64,000 bases of DNA, from the NCBI RefSeq assembly GCF_022398325.1, contig NZ_JAKEVD010000002.1, forward strand, positions 205,356-269,355. The letters are read 5' to 3'. Positions 7,023 through 15,158 of this stretch are shown in pieces (positions within the stretch are counted from its first letter, which is position 1; every line of letters begins with the position of its first letter). Below the pieces are notes generated by a model that saw only the letters and a list, made by a program, of their open reading frames with translations, was not told where the DNA came from and ran no database searches. This DNA comes from Shewanella sp. Isolate13 (GTDB lineage: Bacteria; Pseudomonadota; Gammaproteobacteria; Enterobacterales; Shewanellaceae). The position numbers and the translations under genes are program-made.

Positions 7023-9878
7023 ATGCACACGGCTTCAATGGGTAATAAGCTTGTTTCCACTCAAATGGCTGCGAGTGCAGAACAGTATTGGCAAAGGTTG
7101 AATGACAACTCCGCGCACTTAGTGTCATCCTTGACCCAGGCGCAGCAACAAGAGCTAAAAACTATCTTTGCGTTAAGCGACTTTATCGGCACGCAGCTAT
7201 GTCGTAACCCACAGTGGATCCCCGCATTATTTGAGCATGAACTGGATAACATTGAGCGCCAAGCCTTCGATGGCGAACTGAGTAAGCAGTTAGCCGGTGT
7301 TACCGATGAAGAGCAGGTAAAACGTATTTTACGTCAGTATCGTAATCGTCAGATGGTGCGTATCGCTTGGCGTGATTTTTGTGATTACAGTGAACTGCAG
7401 GAATCCCTATTAGATTTATCGGCGCTGGCAGAAGCGCTGGTGATTGCCGCTCGCGACTGGTTGTATCGCGAGATGTGCGCCTCACAGGGAACCCCAAGCG
7501 ATAGACAAGGCAAGCCGCAGAAGTTATTGATCTTAGGCATGGGCAAACTGGGTGGCCGTGAGCTGAACTTCTCCTCCGATATTGACCTTATTTTTACCTT
7601 CCCCGAGCATGGTGAAACCCTTGGTGGGCGCCGCGCCATAGAGAATCAGCAGTTCTTTATTCGTATGGGGCAGCGCCTAGTAAACCTCTTGAATCAAGTC
7701 ACGGTGGATGGATTTGTCTACCGCGTCGATATGCGCCTGCGCCCGTACGGCGAGAGTGGGCCATTGGTGGTGAGCTTCAGCGGGCTAGAAGATTATTATC
7801 AAGAGCAGGGGCGTGATTGGGAGCGCTACGCCATGGTCAAAGCCCGAGCGCTTGGGCCTTGGACGTCGGACTCCGACGAGCTACATGACTTATTACGCCC
7901 CTTTGTGTACCGCCGTTACTTAGACTTTTCGGCCATCGAGTCACTGCGAAAGATGAAGGGCTTGATCACCCAAGAGGTGCGCCGCAGAAAGCTTACTAAC
8001 AATATTAAGCTCGGCGCCGGCGGTATCCGTGAGGTTGAGTTTGTGGTGCAGAGCTTTCAGCTTATCCGTGGCGGCCGCGAGCCCGCACTACGTCAGCAGA
8101 GCCTGTTTGGTGCCATCAATACCCTGTACCAGCTAGGTCAGCTGGAATACTTGGCCGTCGATGAGCTTGAAAAAAGCTATATCTTGTTGCGCCGAGTCGA
8201 GAATTTACTACAGGCCATCAATGATGAGCAGACACAGACCCTGCCGAGCAATGAACTGAACTGGCAGCGCTTATGTTACGCCCTCGGAGCCGACACCGAG
8301 ATGGATCTGCGCGAGCAGATCGAGGCCGCTATGAGGCGGATCCACCGTCACTTTAACGATACCGTCGGCGGCAATAATCTTGATGATCATAGCGAGACCT
8401 GGACCCAGCAGTTATGGAATGCCTATGAAGATGATCACGCCTTAGCCATATTAGAGGAGCAGGGCATAGATGACGAGGAGCTCTGGCCTCTGCTGAACAG
8501 CTGGCACGATACCGTGGTGCGCCGCACCATTGGTCCTAGAGGGCGTGAGACCTTAGACAAGCTGATGCCTAAGCTCTTATGTGAGCTCACCAATATTCCG
8601 CATCCATCGAAAGCATTTGAGCAAGTCTCAAAAGTGCTAGATCAGATTCTGACGCGCACCACCTACCTTGAACTCTTATGTGAAAACCCCGGCGCACGAC
8701 AGCAGCTTGTGAGCCTTTGTCTCGCCAGTCCATGGATTGCCGAGCAGCTGGCTAAATTCCCCATGCTGCTCGATGAGCTTATTGATCCGGCGCAGCTCTA
8801 TGACACCACATCCCTTGATGATTACGGCAGTGAGCTACGCCAATACCTGCTTAGAGTGCCTGAGGATGATATGGAGCAGCAGATGGAAGCGCTGCGCCAG
8901 TTTAAGTTATCACAGCAGTTAAAGATTGCCGCGGCAGACGTGACGGGAGTATTGCCTGTGATGGAGGTGAGCGATCACTTAACCTTCCTAGCCGAAGCGA
9001 TTATCGAGCAGGTAGTGCATCAGGCATGGGCTCAGGTGAGTGCTCGCCATGGGGTGCCTGGAAATCTTAAAGACAATGAGATGGGGTTTGCCGTCGTTGG
9101 CTACGGTAAGGCCGGGGGCATAGAACTCGGCTACGGATCAGACTTAGATCTGGTCTTTCTCCATAATGGCAGTCAAGCGGGGCAGACCAACGGCGACAGA
9201 GCGATCGATATCGGTCACTTCTATCTAAAGCTTGCCCAGCGAGTGTTACACCTGTTCTCGACCCGTACCAACTCTGGTGAACTCTACGAAGTGGATATGC
9301 GCTTAAGGCCCTCTGGTGCATCGGGGTTATTGGTGAGTGAAATCGAACACTTCGGCGAGTATCAGCGCAGCGATGCCTGGACCTGGGAGCATCAAGCCTT
9401 AGTGAGGGCGCGCTTTATGTTTGGTGACGTTTCCCTTTGCAGTCGATTCAATGAGATCAGAGCCGAAGTGCTCGAGACGCGACGGGATAACGAGGCGCTG
9501 GCCAAAGATGTCAGAGAGATGCGGCTTAAGATGCGCGATCATCTATTAAGGGTCGATGAGGGGATGTTCGATCTTAAACAGAGCAGCGGTGGTATCGCCG
9601 ATATCGAGTTTATCGCTCAGTACCTAGTATTGGCTCACGCCTACGATCACAAGTCACTGTCGTTCTGGTCAGATAATGTGAGGATCTTTGCCGAGTTGGC
9701 CGAGCTAGAACTGCTCCCCTTTGAGACCGCACAGCTATTAACTCAGGCTTATTGTCACCTGCGTGACGAAAGCCATAAGTTGGTACTGCAGCAGAAGAAG
9801 CCGGTGTTGCCGATTGATGCCGTTAAGTCCCATAGTGAGCAGGTTGAAGCTATCTATAAACAGATCTTAGGCGAATAA
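7023..9878 (+). CDS. glnE: Glutamine synthetase adenylyltransferase/adenylyl-removing enzyme GlnE
   Basis: A bifunctional 951-residue enzyme that adds AMP to glutamine synthetase or removes it in response to PII and glutamine. Two nucleotidyltransferase domains are visible: [20 protein letters not shown] near 173-192 (normally the deadenylylating half) and [20 protein letters not shown] near 692 (adenylylating half). Both keep the DxD metal motif. Length matches the family. I start at 7023 (MHTASMG), which follows TTAGGGATTATT. A terminator follows the gene. No glnB or glnA is nearby, so its link to nitrogen control is by function only. A palindrome shared with the PspA operon lies 25 bases upstream. 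Confidence 0.97.
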   Translation: MHTASMGNKLVSTQMAASAEQYWQRLNDNSAHLVSSLTQAQQQELKTIFALSDFIGTQLCRNPQWIPALFEHELDNIERQAFDGELSKQLAGVTDEEQVKRILRQYRNRQMVRIAWRDFCDYSELQESLLDLSALAEALVIAARDWLYREMCASQGTPSDRQGKPQKLLILGMGKLGGRELNFSSDIDLIFTFPEHGETLGGRRAIENQQFFIRMGQRLVNLLNQVTVDGFVYRVDMRLRPYGESGPLVVSFSGLEDYYQEQGRDWERYAMVKARALGPWTSDSDELHDLLRPFVYRRYLDFSAIESLRKMKGLITQEVRRRKLTNNIKLGAGGIREVEFVVQSFQLIRGGREPALRQQSLFGAINTLYQLGQLEYLAVDELEKSYILLRRVENLLQAINDEQTQTLPSNELNWQRLCYALGADTEMDLREQIEAAMRRIHRHFNDTVGGNNLDDHSETWTQQLWNAYEDDHALAILEEQGIDDEELWPLLNSWHDTVVRRTIGPRGRETLDKLMPKLLCELTNIPHPSKAFEQVSKVLDQILTRTTYLELLCENPGARQQLVSLCLASPWIAEQLAKFPMLLDELIDPAQLYDTTSLDDYGSELRQYLLRVPEDDMEQQMEALRQFKLSQQLKIAAADVTGVLPVMEVSDHLTFLAEAIIEQVVHQAWAQVSARHGVPGNLKDNEMGFAVVGYGKAGGIELGYGSDLDLVFLHNGSQAGQTNGDRAIDIGHFYLKLAQRVLHLFSTRTNSGELYEVDMRLRPSGASGLLVSEIEHFGEYQRSDAWTWEHQALVRARFMFGDVSLCSRFNEIRAEVLETRRDNEALAKDVREMRLKMRDHLLRVDEGMFDLKQSSGGIADIEFIAQYLVLAHAYDHKSLSFWSDNVRIFAELAELELLPFETAQLLTQAYCHLRDESHKLVLQQKKPVLPIDAVKSHSEQVEAIYKQILGE

Positions 9879-9902
9879 TCGCCTCTGTTTTTGCCGATGA
9901 AG

Positions 9903-9951
9903 AAAGCCTCTTATCTCCAACGCTTAATGTGACGGATATGGGAGGCTTTTT
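9903..9951 (+). terminator. Intrinsic terminator after glnE
   Basis: AAAGCCTC near 9903 pairs with GAGGCTTTTT ending near 9951, with a longer imperfect stem below it (TATCTCC with GGATATG). The downstream arm runs into a T-tract. It lies 25 bases after the glnE stop. Confidence 0.75.
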
Positions 9952-10150
9952 GCGTTTATACTGTCGCCGCAAAAGCGCAAGCAAAATGCATTGCAGATTA
10001 AGAACCCTGTAGAGTAACACTTAGTCAAGGCTAGAGCCTACTGGCTAAATTCTTGAGTTTAAGGGTAAAGACAATTTAGTTTGTACTATGCGGTAGATTG
10101 GTTTGTTATATGCAGTAGTCAGTGTGTTCTCTTTTTTTAAGGAGCTCACG

Positions 10151-10930
10151 ATGAACGCTCTCAAACAGGCAAGCCATTACAGTACTTTCAACGATAGTCT
10201 TACCGAGATGAAGATCTTTAAGGGGCAGTTTTTTACCTGCAAGATTTTTACTTGGCACTCTTTCACTCGGTACTTTTTTACTCGGTACTTTTTTACTCAA
10301 TACTTAGGTCGTCGATGGCCTTTAGCGAGAGGTGGCAGCAATAGAAAGCCCAAGCATAGACGAACCCATGAGTTTCCCTTTTACTGGTCACTGCTTCTGT
10401 GCCTATTGCTATTGATTAATAGCGTTATGGCAGGGCCAAAGAGTCTCGTGCCAACCAAACTAAATAGTGCTTTTGTCGATGCGGATCAAAGCATCAATCT
10501 TATCATTGTCGATCGCAGGCTTGAGCAGGTTGAGCAGATCCTCTCAGGCGTGAGAGGCGAGTTGCATCTGCTTATTCTTGAGGAGGATGTTGATCCCTTT
10601 GAGCAGATAAATCGGGCGCTATATGATGAGCCGCTCTATTCGAATGTGACCATAGTCGCTAAGGCTTCAAGCTCGGCAATCTACTTGGGCGGCCGCTGGA
10701 TAGATAAAAACTATCTGCTTGAACATCAGTCCAGCCTCAGCCTTTTCGCAGAGCAATTTAGCGATAACAGCGAGCTGACCCTCTATACGACGAACCTCAT
10801 CACTAGCCATTATGGTCAAGAGTTTATCGGGGTATTGGCAAATCTAACCCAGCTCAATGTCGATATTATCCATATTAAAGGGGCTCAAGAAGACCCGCTC
10901 TGGGTCAAGCGTACTCGCTTTAGTTTTTAA
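10151..10930 (+). CDS. DUF4347-like exported protein with pentapeptide-repeat N-terminus
   Basis: A 259-residue protein. The ATG at 10151 is preceded by AAGGAG with eight-base spacing. Residues 27-51 are five tandem pentapeptides of the form xFTxx. Next come a strongly basic stretch (about 55-75) and a single hydrophobic segment ending in VMAGP (about 78-96), which looks like a late signal peptide or signal anchor. The remainder (about 110-250) resembles DUF4347, usually the N-terminal module of very large surface or calcium-binding adhesins; here it stands alone. The very long N-region before the hydrophobic segment is unusual, and translation could really begin later. Function unknown. Confidence 0.65.
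   Translation: MNALKQASHYSTFNDSLTEMKIFKGQFFTCKIFTWHSFTRYFFTRYFFTQYLGRRWPLARGGSNRKPKHRRTHEFPFYWSLLLCLLLLINSVMAGPKSLVPTKLNSAFVDADQSINLIIVDRRLEQVEQILSGVRGELHLLILEEDVDPFEQINRALYDEPLYSNVTIVAKASSSAIYLGGRWIDKNYLLEHQSSLSLFAEQFSDNSELTLYTTNLITSHYGQEFIGVLANLTQLNVDIIHIKGAQEDPLWVKRTRFSF
10229..10303 (+). repeat. Five tandem 15-bp repeats coding xFTxx pentapeptides
   Basis: Five 15-base units related to TTTTTTACTCGGTAC run in frame through the N-terminal part of the DUF4347-like gene, giving FFTCK, IFTWH, SFTRY, FFTRY and FFTQY. Units 3-5 are nearly identical, so the array has expanded recently or is slippage-prone. A change of one unit keeps frame. Confidence 0.8.
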
Positions 10931-11084
10931 GAGGAGCTGCTAAGGTCTGCTGCTAAGGGATAAGCTAGGATACGTTTTGTATCAAACTTTCGACAAAATC
11001 TGCTTTGAGGTTAATGGTTTCCTGCTTACTATCTGCACTTGTATATCCCACTGTTGTAAAAGGGATTAATTAGAGGAATGTTTG

Positions 11085-11486
11085 ATGACTTCTGTCAGTG
11101 GTGCTATAGGAAGCGCAGTTGGAAATACAGTAGGAAGCGCAATAACAGCTTCGGTCACTAATACACCTGTGGCTAATAAAACAGCTACGCCAGCAGCGAC
11201 TCCTGCGGCGCCTTTACCTAATGTGGGTGCCAGTACCAATGTGGCGATTTCAGCCGATGCCCAGCAAAAGCTGGCCGATGAGCAAACAGCTGCTAAAGCC
11301 AACATTTCTTCGACTGAAACTGCTAAAGCCGAAGAGGAAGATGGCGATCTTGAGTCCTTTGTCTTTGGTGCGCTAGGGCTCGATCATCCTGAAGAGATCG
11401 ATGAGAACGGTGACCCGTCATATTCTGCAGGCCAATATGTTAAGGCTGCGGCCACGGTTGGTGGCATGATTGCGATGTTTATTTAG
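11085..11486 (+). CDS. Small Ala/Thr-rich protein of unknown function
   Basis: Encodes 133 residues. The ATG at 11085 follows AGAGGA with a seven-base gap. The N-terminal third is Gly/Ser/Ala/Thr-rich (GAIGSAVGNTVGSAIT) and resembles glycine-zipper-like membrane-inserting segments. The middle is Pro/Ala/Thr-rich, the C-terminal part acidic (EEEDGDLESF), and the last 15 residues hydrophobic (AAATVGGMIAMFI). There is no cleavable signal peptide. No family is recognised. The glycine zipper plus acidic tail would fit a small pore-forming or secreted peptide, but nothing nearby encodes an exporter or immunity protein I can identify. The stop codon lies inside a palindrome. Confidence 0.55.
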   Translation: MTSVSGAIGSAVGNTVGSAITASVTNTPVANKTATPAATPAAPLPNVGASTNVAISADAQQKLADEQTAAKANISSTETAKAEEEDGDLESFVFGALGLDHPEEIDENGDPSYSAGQYVKAAATVGGMIAMFI

Positions 11487-11498
11487 ACTTCGTCTAAA
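11482..11498. repeat. Palindrome TTTAGAC-TTC-GTCTAAA over stop codon
   Basis: A perfect 7-base inverted repeat around TTC that includes the TAG stop of the small Ala-rich gene at 11484-11486. A close variant lies 35 bases downstream. The T-run after it is weak, so it may be a transcript 3' element or a protein-binding site. Confidence 0.55.
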
Positions 11499-11532
11499 AA
11501 CTGTTTTTTACCAAGCTGCGCTTGAGCTTTAA

Positions 11533-11549
11533 GTTAGACTGCGTCTAAC
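11533..11549. repeat. Palindrome GTTAGAC-TGC-GTCTAAC
   Basis: Second perfect 7-base inverted repeat sharing the TTAGAC...GTCTAA core with the one at 11482-11498. A third half-site, AGTCTAACG, occurs near 11681. The rest of the gene-free stretch 11487-11741 shows nothing else I can support. Confidence 0.5.
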
Positions 11550-11741
11550 GATTAAAGCCGTGAGCTTCCAGCTCACACTCGGCCAAGAAGGGGTCAACAG
11601 CAACGCCCTCTTGCCCATTTCTTTCATAAAGAGTCTTGCCGCCCCAGACGAAGTGGTCTCCCTCATACTTATTTGAAATAGTCTAACGCTTCCGATGGGG
11701 GATTGGTGTTTCCTTTGGCTCTGCTGTAGAGGAGATAATTC

Positions 11742-11867
11742 ATGGATAAGTAGAGTCAGAGTGAACTTTTTAATGATGGGCTGTTTTCAGTTACCAGAGC
11801 TGAAGAGTTTGGCTATCTGCTTGGCTTTGGTTTTTTGGCACTATTGCTGAGCATTGGCACTTTATAG
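11742..11867 (+). pseudogene. Tiny frame with ribosome site and in-frame TAG at codon 4
   Basis: A good AGAGGAG site precedes ATG GAT AAG at 11742, but codon 4 is TAG (11751-11753). The frame then stays open for 37 more codons with a hydrophobic C-terminal segment (YLLGFGFLALLLSIGTL) before a second TAG. It may be a broken small membrane protein, or the site may drive a three-residue leader peptide. A CTG or TTG restart is possible. Frame and codons otherwise look gene-like. Confidence 0.35.
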
Positions 11868-11937
11868 CCATTGATTAGGCTAGTGAAAGGCTATCGAGCT
11901 TTGATGGCTAATTATGAGGATAACAAGAGGAATAATA

Positions 11938-12450
11938 GTGAAGCGGTTTAAGCTGTCGCAGGTTTCAAATTTAATGTGGTTTATGTTTATCATGTTCTCT
12001 TTTGCTGTGGGTCTGGCAACGTATGTTGTGCATCAGTTTCATGCATCTTTTAATTGGCCTACGGCTAAAGGGATGGTGGTGAATAGCTGGATCATAGAAC
12101 GCTACCATGAAAGAAGTAGCGCCGAATCTCATTACGAGGTTGCTATCGAGTATTTCTATGCTGTTGACGGTAAAATTTACCACAAGAGCAATAAGACAGA
12201 CATCACAGGTGCCATCCCCGGTTACTCTTTGGAGGAGGCCGAAGCCTTGGTGGCGGAGTTTCCTAGTGACAAGAAGATCCAAGTGCACTACAAGCCCAGT
12301 AACCCCGATACCGCTGTCATCAAGCCAACAATGCATCTGTTTATGATAGTGGCTTTGGCAGTGTTTTCTTTGGTGTTAATCCCCGTCTGCTATGTGATGT
12401 ACCTGCAGATGACCTCGGCCCCAGACAGTTTTATCGTTCGCAATGTGTAA
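11938..12450 (+). CDS. DUF3592 domain membrane protein
   Basis: A 170-residue protein with an N-terminal membrane segment (about 10-34), an exported middle domain (about 38-125) and a second membrane segment (about 128-155). The middle matches DUF3592: ANWPTAKG-like opening (NWPTAKGMVV), a Y-rich strand (YEVAIEYFYAVDGKIY) and the closing VHYKPSNPDTAVI. I prefer the GTG at 11938, which has AAGAGG eight bases upstream, over the ATG at 11914. Function of DUF3592 proteins is unknown. The same-strand neighbour is the broken tiny frame. Confidence 0.75.
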   Translation: MKRFKLSQVSNLMWFMFIMFSFAVGLATYVVHQFHASFNWPTAKGMVVNSWIIERYHERSSAESHYEVAIEYFYAVDGKIYHKSNKTDITGAIPGYSLEEAEALVAEFPSDKKIQVHYKPSNPDTAVIKPTMHLFMIVALAVFSLVLIPVCYVMYLQMTSAPDSFIVRNV

Positions 12451-12455
12451 ACACA

Positions 12456-12478
12456 GGTATCAAGCGCTGCTTGATACC
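12456..12478. terminator. Hairpin between DUF3592 gene and LRR pseudogene
   Basis: GGTATCAAG and CTTGATACC pair perfectly around CGCTG, six bases after the DUF3592 stop. It is followed by C-rich sequence, not a T-run, so termination is uncertain. A further perfect stem (GGTGACTTA with TAAGTCACC, 12497-12520) covers the stop of the convergent LRR gene. Confidence 0.5.
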
Positions 12479-12508
12479 TCCCCCCCAAACTTTGAGGGTG
12501 ACTTAACC

Positions 12509-13602
12509 TTATAAGTCACCAAAGGCTTCGAGAAACTCTTCGTCAGTGAGTTCTCTTGGCGGCTTTTTCTTGCCAAAGCTTTTAATCGGGCGGCCCCTTA
12601 GCGGGTTATTGATAAAGGCGTCATCGCCCATATAAGTGATGTTTTTGGTGAGTAGCACATGGGTGATAGCGTTATCTGCAAAGGCCTCTTCACCTATTTC
12701 CGTAAATGAGCTTGGAATGGTGAGCTGACTAATGGCGTTGTTAGCAAATGCATAATCGCCAATGATCGACACTGACTTACCTAGCTTAAGCTGCTCTATC
12801 GCGTTAACGGTAAATGCGCCTTCTACAATTTCAGTCACAGAGTCTGGGATATCGACGCGAGTTAATGCGTTTTGTGCAAATGCGTAGTAACCAATGCGGG
12901 TAACAGAGCTTGGGATGACAATTTTGTTAATACCAATCAGTATAAACATTTAGTCGCTCAGCGAGAGTTTAGCGGTTTTGAGGCAAGGCAACGAGCGAAG
13001 GGCATAGTTGTTCTACGTTCAAGCTCGTTAACACAGCATCAGAATCGCTAAAACTCGCCAGTCTGGAACGTTTTTGGCTGCCTACTTCTGCGTTGATTAG
13101 CTTTATAAGGGAATAACCATTATTGCAGCTATTCGCCTTGAATTAGTTTGCCAAAAATCGTTCTGAGCTGATCAAATTCTTATACTGATTGGTATAAGGC
13201 ATTACGCTGAAACGCACCTTCACCAATTTCGGTGACAGTATTAGGGAGTACTACACTGGTCAGAGGGTTCTCTGGCGCTTCATCGTCACCTAAATCTTCT
13301 ACTTCTGAAAACGCGTAGTCTGAGATCTCGGTAACGGTGATGCCGTCAAAATTGTCGGGGATGATGATGTTTTGATAGTTGCCATCATAGGCATCAATGC
13401 TGCCTTGTTTTTTATCGAAAGATACATCATCTAATGTGAGTGTATGCGGCTGGCTCACGGTCAATTCTCCCTTTGTTTGTGCGTTAGGCTCTGTTACTTC
13501 AGTTAGTTGTTGAGCTGAGCTTTCTGTAATAGAAAGCCCAAGCAAGATGGCGACTGTCGCGCCAATTAACAGCCGAGCTAAGCGGGGGCTTGCAGCGTTA
13601 AT
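12509..13602 (-). pseudogene. Leucine-rich-repeat (BspA-type) exported protein, split by a MITE
   Basis: Two coding pieces of one gene flank a 264-bp insertion. The upstream piece (13195-13602) encodes a signal-like segment (LLIGATVAILLGLSITESSA), a spacer, and the first LRR_5 repeats ending FQRNAL. The downstream piece (12509-12930) continues with KIVIPSSVTRIGYYAF and more repeats of about 23 residues (IxxxAFxxNAIxxLxIPxSVTEIG), then a Lys-rich tail. With the insert and one TTA copy removed, the junction reads RNALTKIVIPSSV, exactly the repeat consensus. The first ATG is not obvious: upstream of the hydrophobic segment only ATT, CTG or TTG codons are in frame, so the 5' end may also be damaged. 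BspA-like LRR proteins are usually surface-exposed and bind other proteins. Confidence 0.8.
12931..13194. mobile_element. 264-bp MITE with 15-bp perfect terminal inverted repeats
   Basis: TACCAATCAGTATAA (12931-12945) is the exact reverse complement of 13180-13194. Both ends are flanked by TAA (12928-12930 and 13195-13197), a 3-bp target duplication. It has no coding capacity. Inside, GCGAGAGTTTAGCG (12961-12974) nearly pairs with CGCTAAAACTCGC (13046-13058), so half the element can fold into a long hairpin. It needs a transposase in trans. The parent IS family cannot be told from this window. Confidence 0.85.
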
Positions 13603-13603
13603 A

Positions 13604-13873
13604 TTAGTCTTCCATCCAATCTAAATTTGGCAGTGCGTCTAAATGCTGGTTGTAACGCTTTTCGTTAAACGAGGCGTTATTTAGCATCACATCACTTACC
13701 TCGATAGCAAGCGCACAGGCCATCCATTGAATCGCTTCTTCGCGAGGCGTGCCTGTCATCACCAAACGCATTAAGGTCTCTTTGACCTTCTTAGGTTCAC
13801 CATCGGCGATTTGATTTTCCACTGTTTCAATTAAGGTTTCTTCAGTCATGTAACTGTCTTGCTGATTATCCAT
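13604..13873 (-). CDS. Small acidic protein of unknown function
   Basis: An 89-residue soluble acidic protein, helical throughout, with no signal or membrane segment. The core (VKETLMRLVMTGTPREEAIQ, then WMACALAIEVSDV) looks like a small helical domain, and the end is LDWMED. No confident family. It lies just upstream of the LRR pseudogene with its stop codon two bases before the LRR frame, so the two were probably one operon. Conserved-looking sequence and normal codon use suggest a real gene. Confidence 0.6.
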   Translation of the reverse strand: MDNQQDSYMTEETLIETVENQIADGEPKKVKETLMRLVMTGTPREEAIQWMACALAIEVSDVMLNNASFNEKRYNQHLDALPNLDWMED

Positions 13874-13983
13874 TTTTACGACTCTGTAATGTAATTAGCG
13901 CCATTATGCCGCAAGCTTGCTGTGAGCAATAGATTGGCCATCGAAATATTCGAGCCTTGCTAGCAATAGCGAGAGGAACAGCG

Positions 13984-14958
13984 TTACTGGGAAGCCAAAT
14001 TAGCTTGTTGCTTTAGCCAGTCCACAAACAGCTTAGCCTTAGGGTTGAGCTCCTTATCGTGTGAAGCCACATAATAAGTCTGTTCGCATGGGACCTGCTG
14101 GTTGGCAAAAGGGGCGATGAGTTCGCCTCGATTAATGCGCTTACTCACTAACTGTCCGCGTCCCATGGCGATACCAGCATGGTTCATGGCGGCGATAACG
14201 GCTAAGTCTGAGCGGTCAAAACCGATAGAACGGTTATCATCAATGCTGAGACCCTGTTTATCGGCCCAATACTTCCACTCATCACAATCTGAGTCATATT
14301 CCCAGGCTTGGTTATCGTGCAGCAAGGTGCAGCGACTCAAGTTCTCCAGCTTGCCGATGAGATCATGCTCGGCGGCGTACTCAGGGCTGCAGACTGGCAT
14401 GATGGTTTCATCCATCAAGTGCTGGCAAAACAGTTTACTGCGGGGGCGATTATCGTAGTAAATCGCTAAGTCGATATGAAAGCTGTTGAAGTTAACATTC
14501 TCATTGCCGGTCAAAATATTGATTGAAATGGCCGGATACTGGCGGCTGAAATCGGCAATTTTAGGCACCAGCCAACATTGGGCAATGGAAGGGCGAGAGT
14601 ACACGGTCAGCTTACCCGACACCTCTTGGTTTTTAATCTCAAACACTTCCTGATTCAAGCTTTTTAAGCTGTCTTTCAACTTTGAAAACAGCCGCTTGCC
14701 ATCTTCCGTTAGCTCGATCCTGCGATGAAAGCGACTAAACAACTTAAAGCCTAACTCATTCTCCAGTGCGGTAATTCGATGGCTCACGGCTGAGGGGCTA
14801 ACGCATAGCTCTTCGGCGGCGAGGGAAAAGGATTGGTGGCGAGCCACCACTTCGAAGGTATGCAGTTTTGCAAGCTGATAGCTGCTGAGTAGGCGACTTC
14901 TGCTGAACACATCTTGTTGGGAGTACATGACTAACTTCTCAAATTTTGATGTGAGCAT
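13984..14958 (-). CDS. dsdC: LysR-type D-serine regulator DsdC
   Basis: A LysR-family regulator of about 310-324 residues. The winged helix-turn-helix is near residues 30-90 (HQSFSLAAEELCVSPSAVSHR), followed by a periplasmic-binding-like effector domain. Stretches such as SRPSIAQCWLVP and IGFDRSDLAVIAAMNHAGIAMGR match E. coli DsdC closely. DsdC activates dsdXA in response to D-serine. It is divergent from dsdX with a 200-base gap that should hold the operator. Either the ATG at 14958 (AGGG upstream) or the one at 14928 (MYSQQDVF) could be the start. Confidence 0.92.
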   Translation of the reverse strand: MLTSKFEKLVMYSQQDVFSRSRLLSSYQLAKLHTFEVVARHQSFSLAAEELCVSPSAVSHRITALENELGFKLFSRFHRRIELTEDGKRLFSKLKDSLKSLNQEVFEIKNQEVSGKLTVYSRPSIAQCWLVPKIADFSRQYPAISINILTGNENVNFNSFHIDLAIYYDNRPRSKLFCQHLMDETIMPVCSPEYAAEHDLIGKLENLSRCTLLHDNQAWEYDSDCDEWKYWADKQGLSIDDNRSIGFDRSDLAVIAAMNHAGIAMGRGQLVSKRINRGELIAPFANQQVPCEQTYYVASHDKELNPKAKLFVDWLKQQANLASQ

Positions 14959-15158
14959 TTTACCCTAAGGTGCTTTTTAGCGCCGATAACATCAACACAG
15001 TTGAAGCTTAGATCATGTAACCCCCACTTTTGTGACACCAGAGTGCCTGTTGCCACAATCTGGCTCAAGCGAACTGCAATTTATATCTTTTGTCAGCATT
15101 TCATTGATTGGCTTTAATAGCGCCACTTTTACTTCTTTCAACTAAATAGAGAAATACA

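Noticed and set aside
10106..10300. Minus-strand frame with KKVPS-type repeats
   Set aside because: It is the shadow of the 15-bp repeat in the DUF4347-like gene; no ribosome site and the plus frame has AAGGAG.
12509..13545. Two separate LRR genes
   Set aside because: The MITE with perfect target duplication shows that they are one gene split in two.
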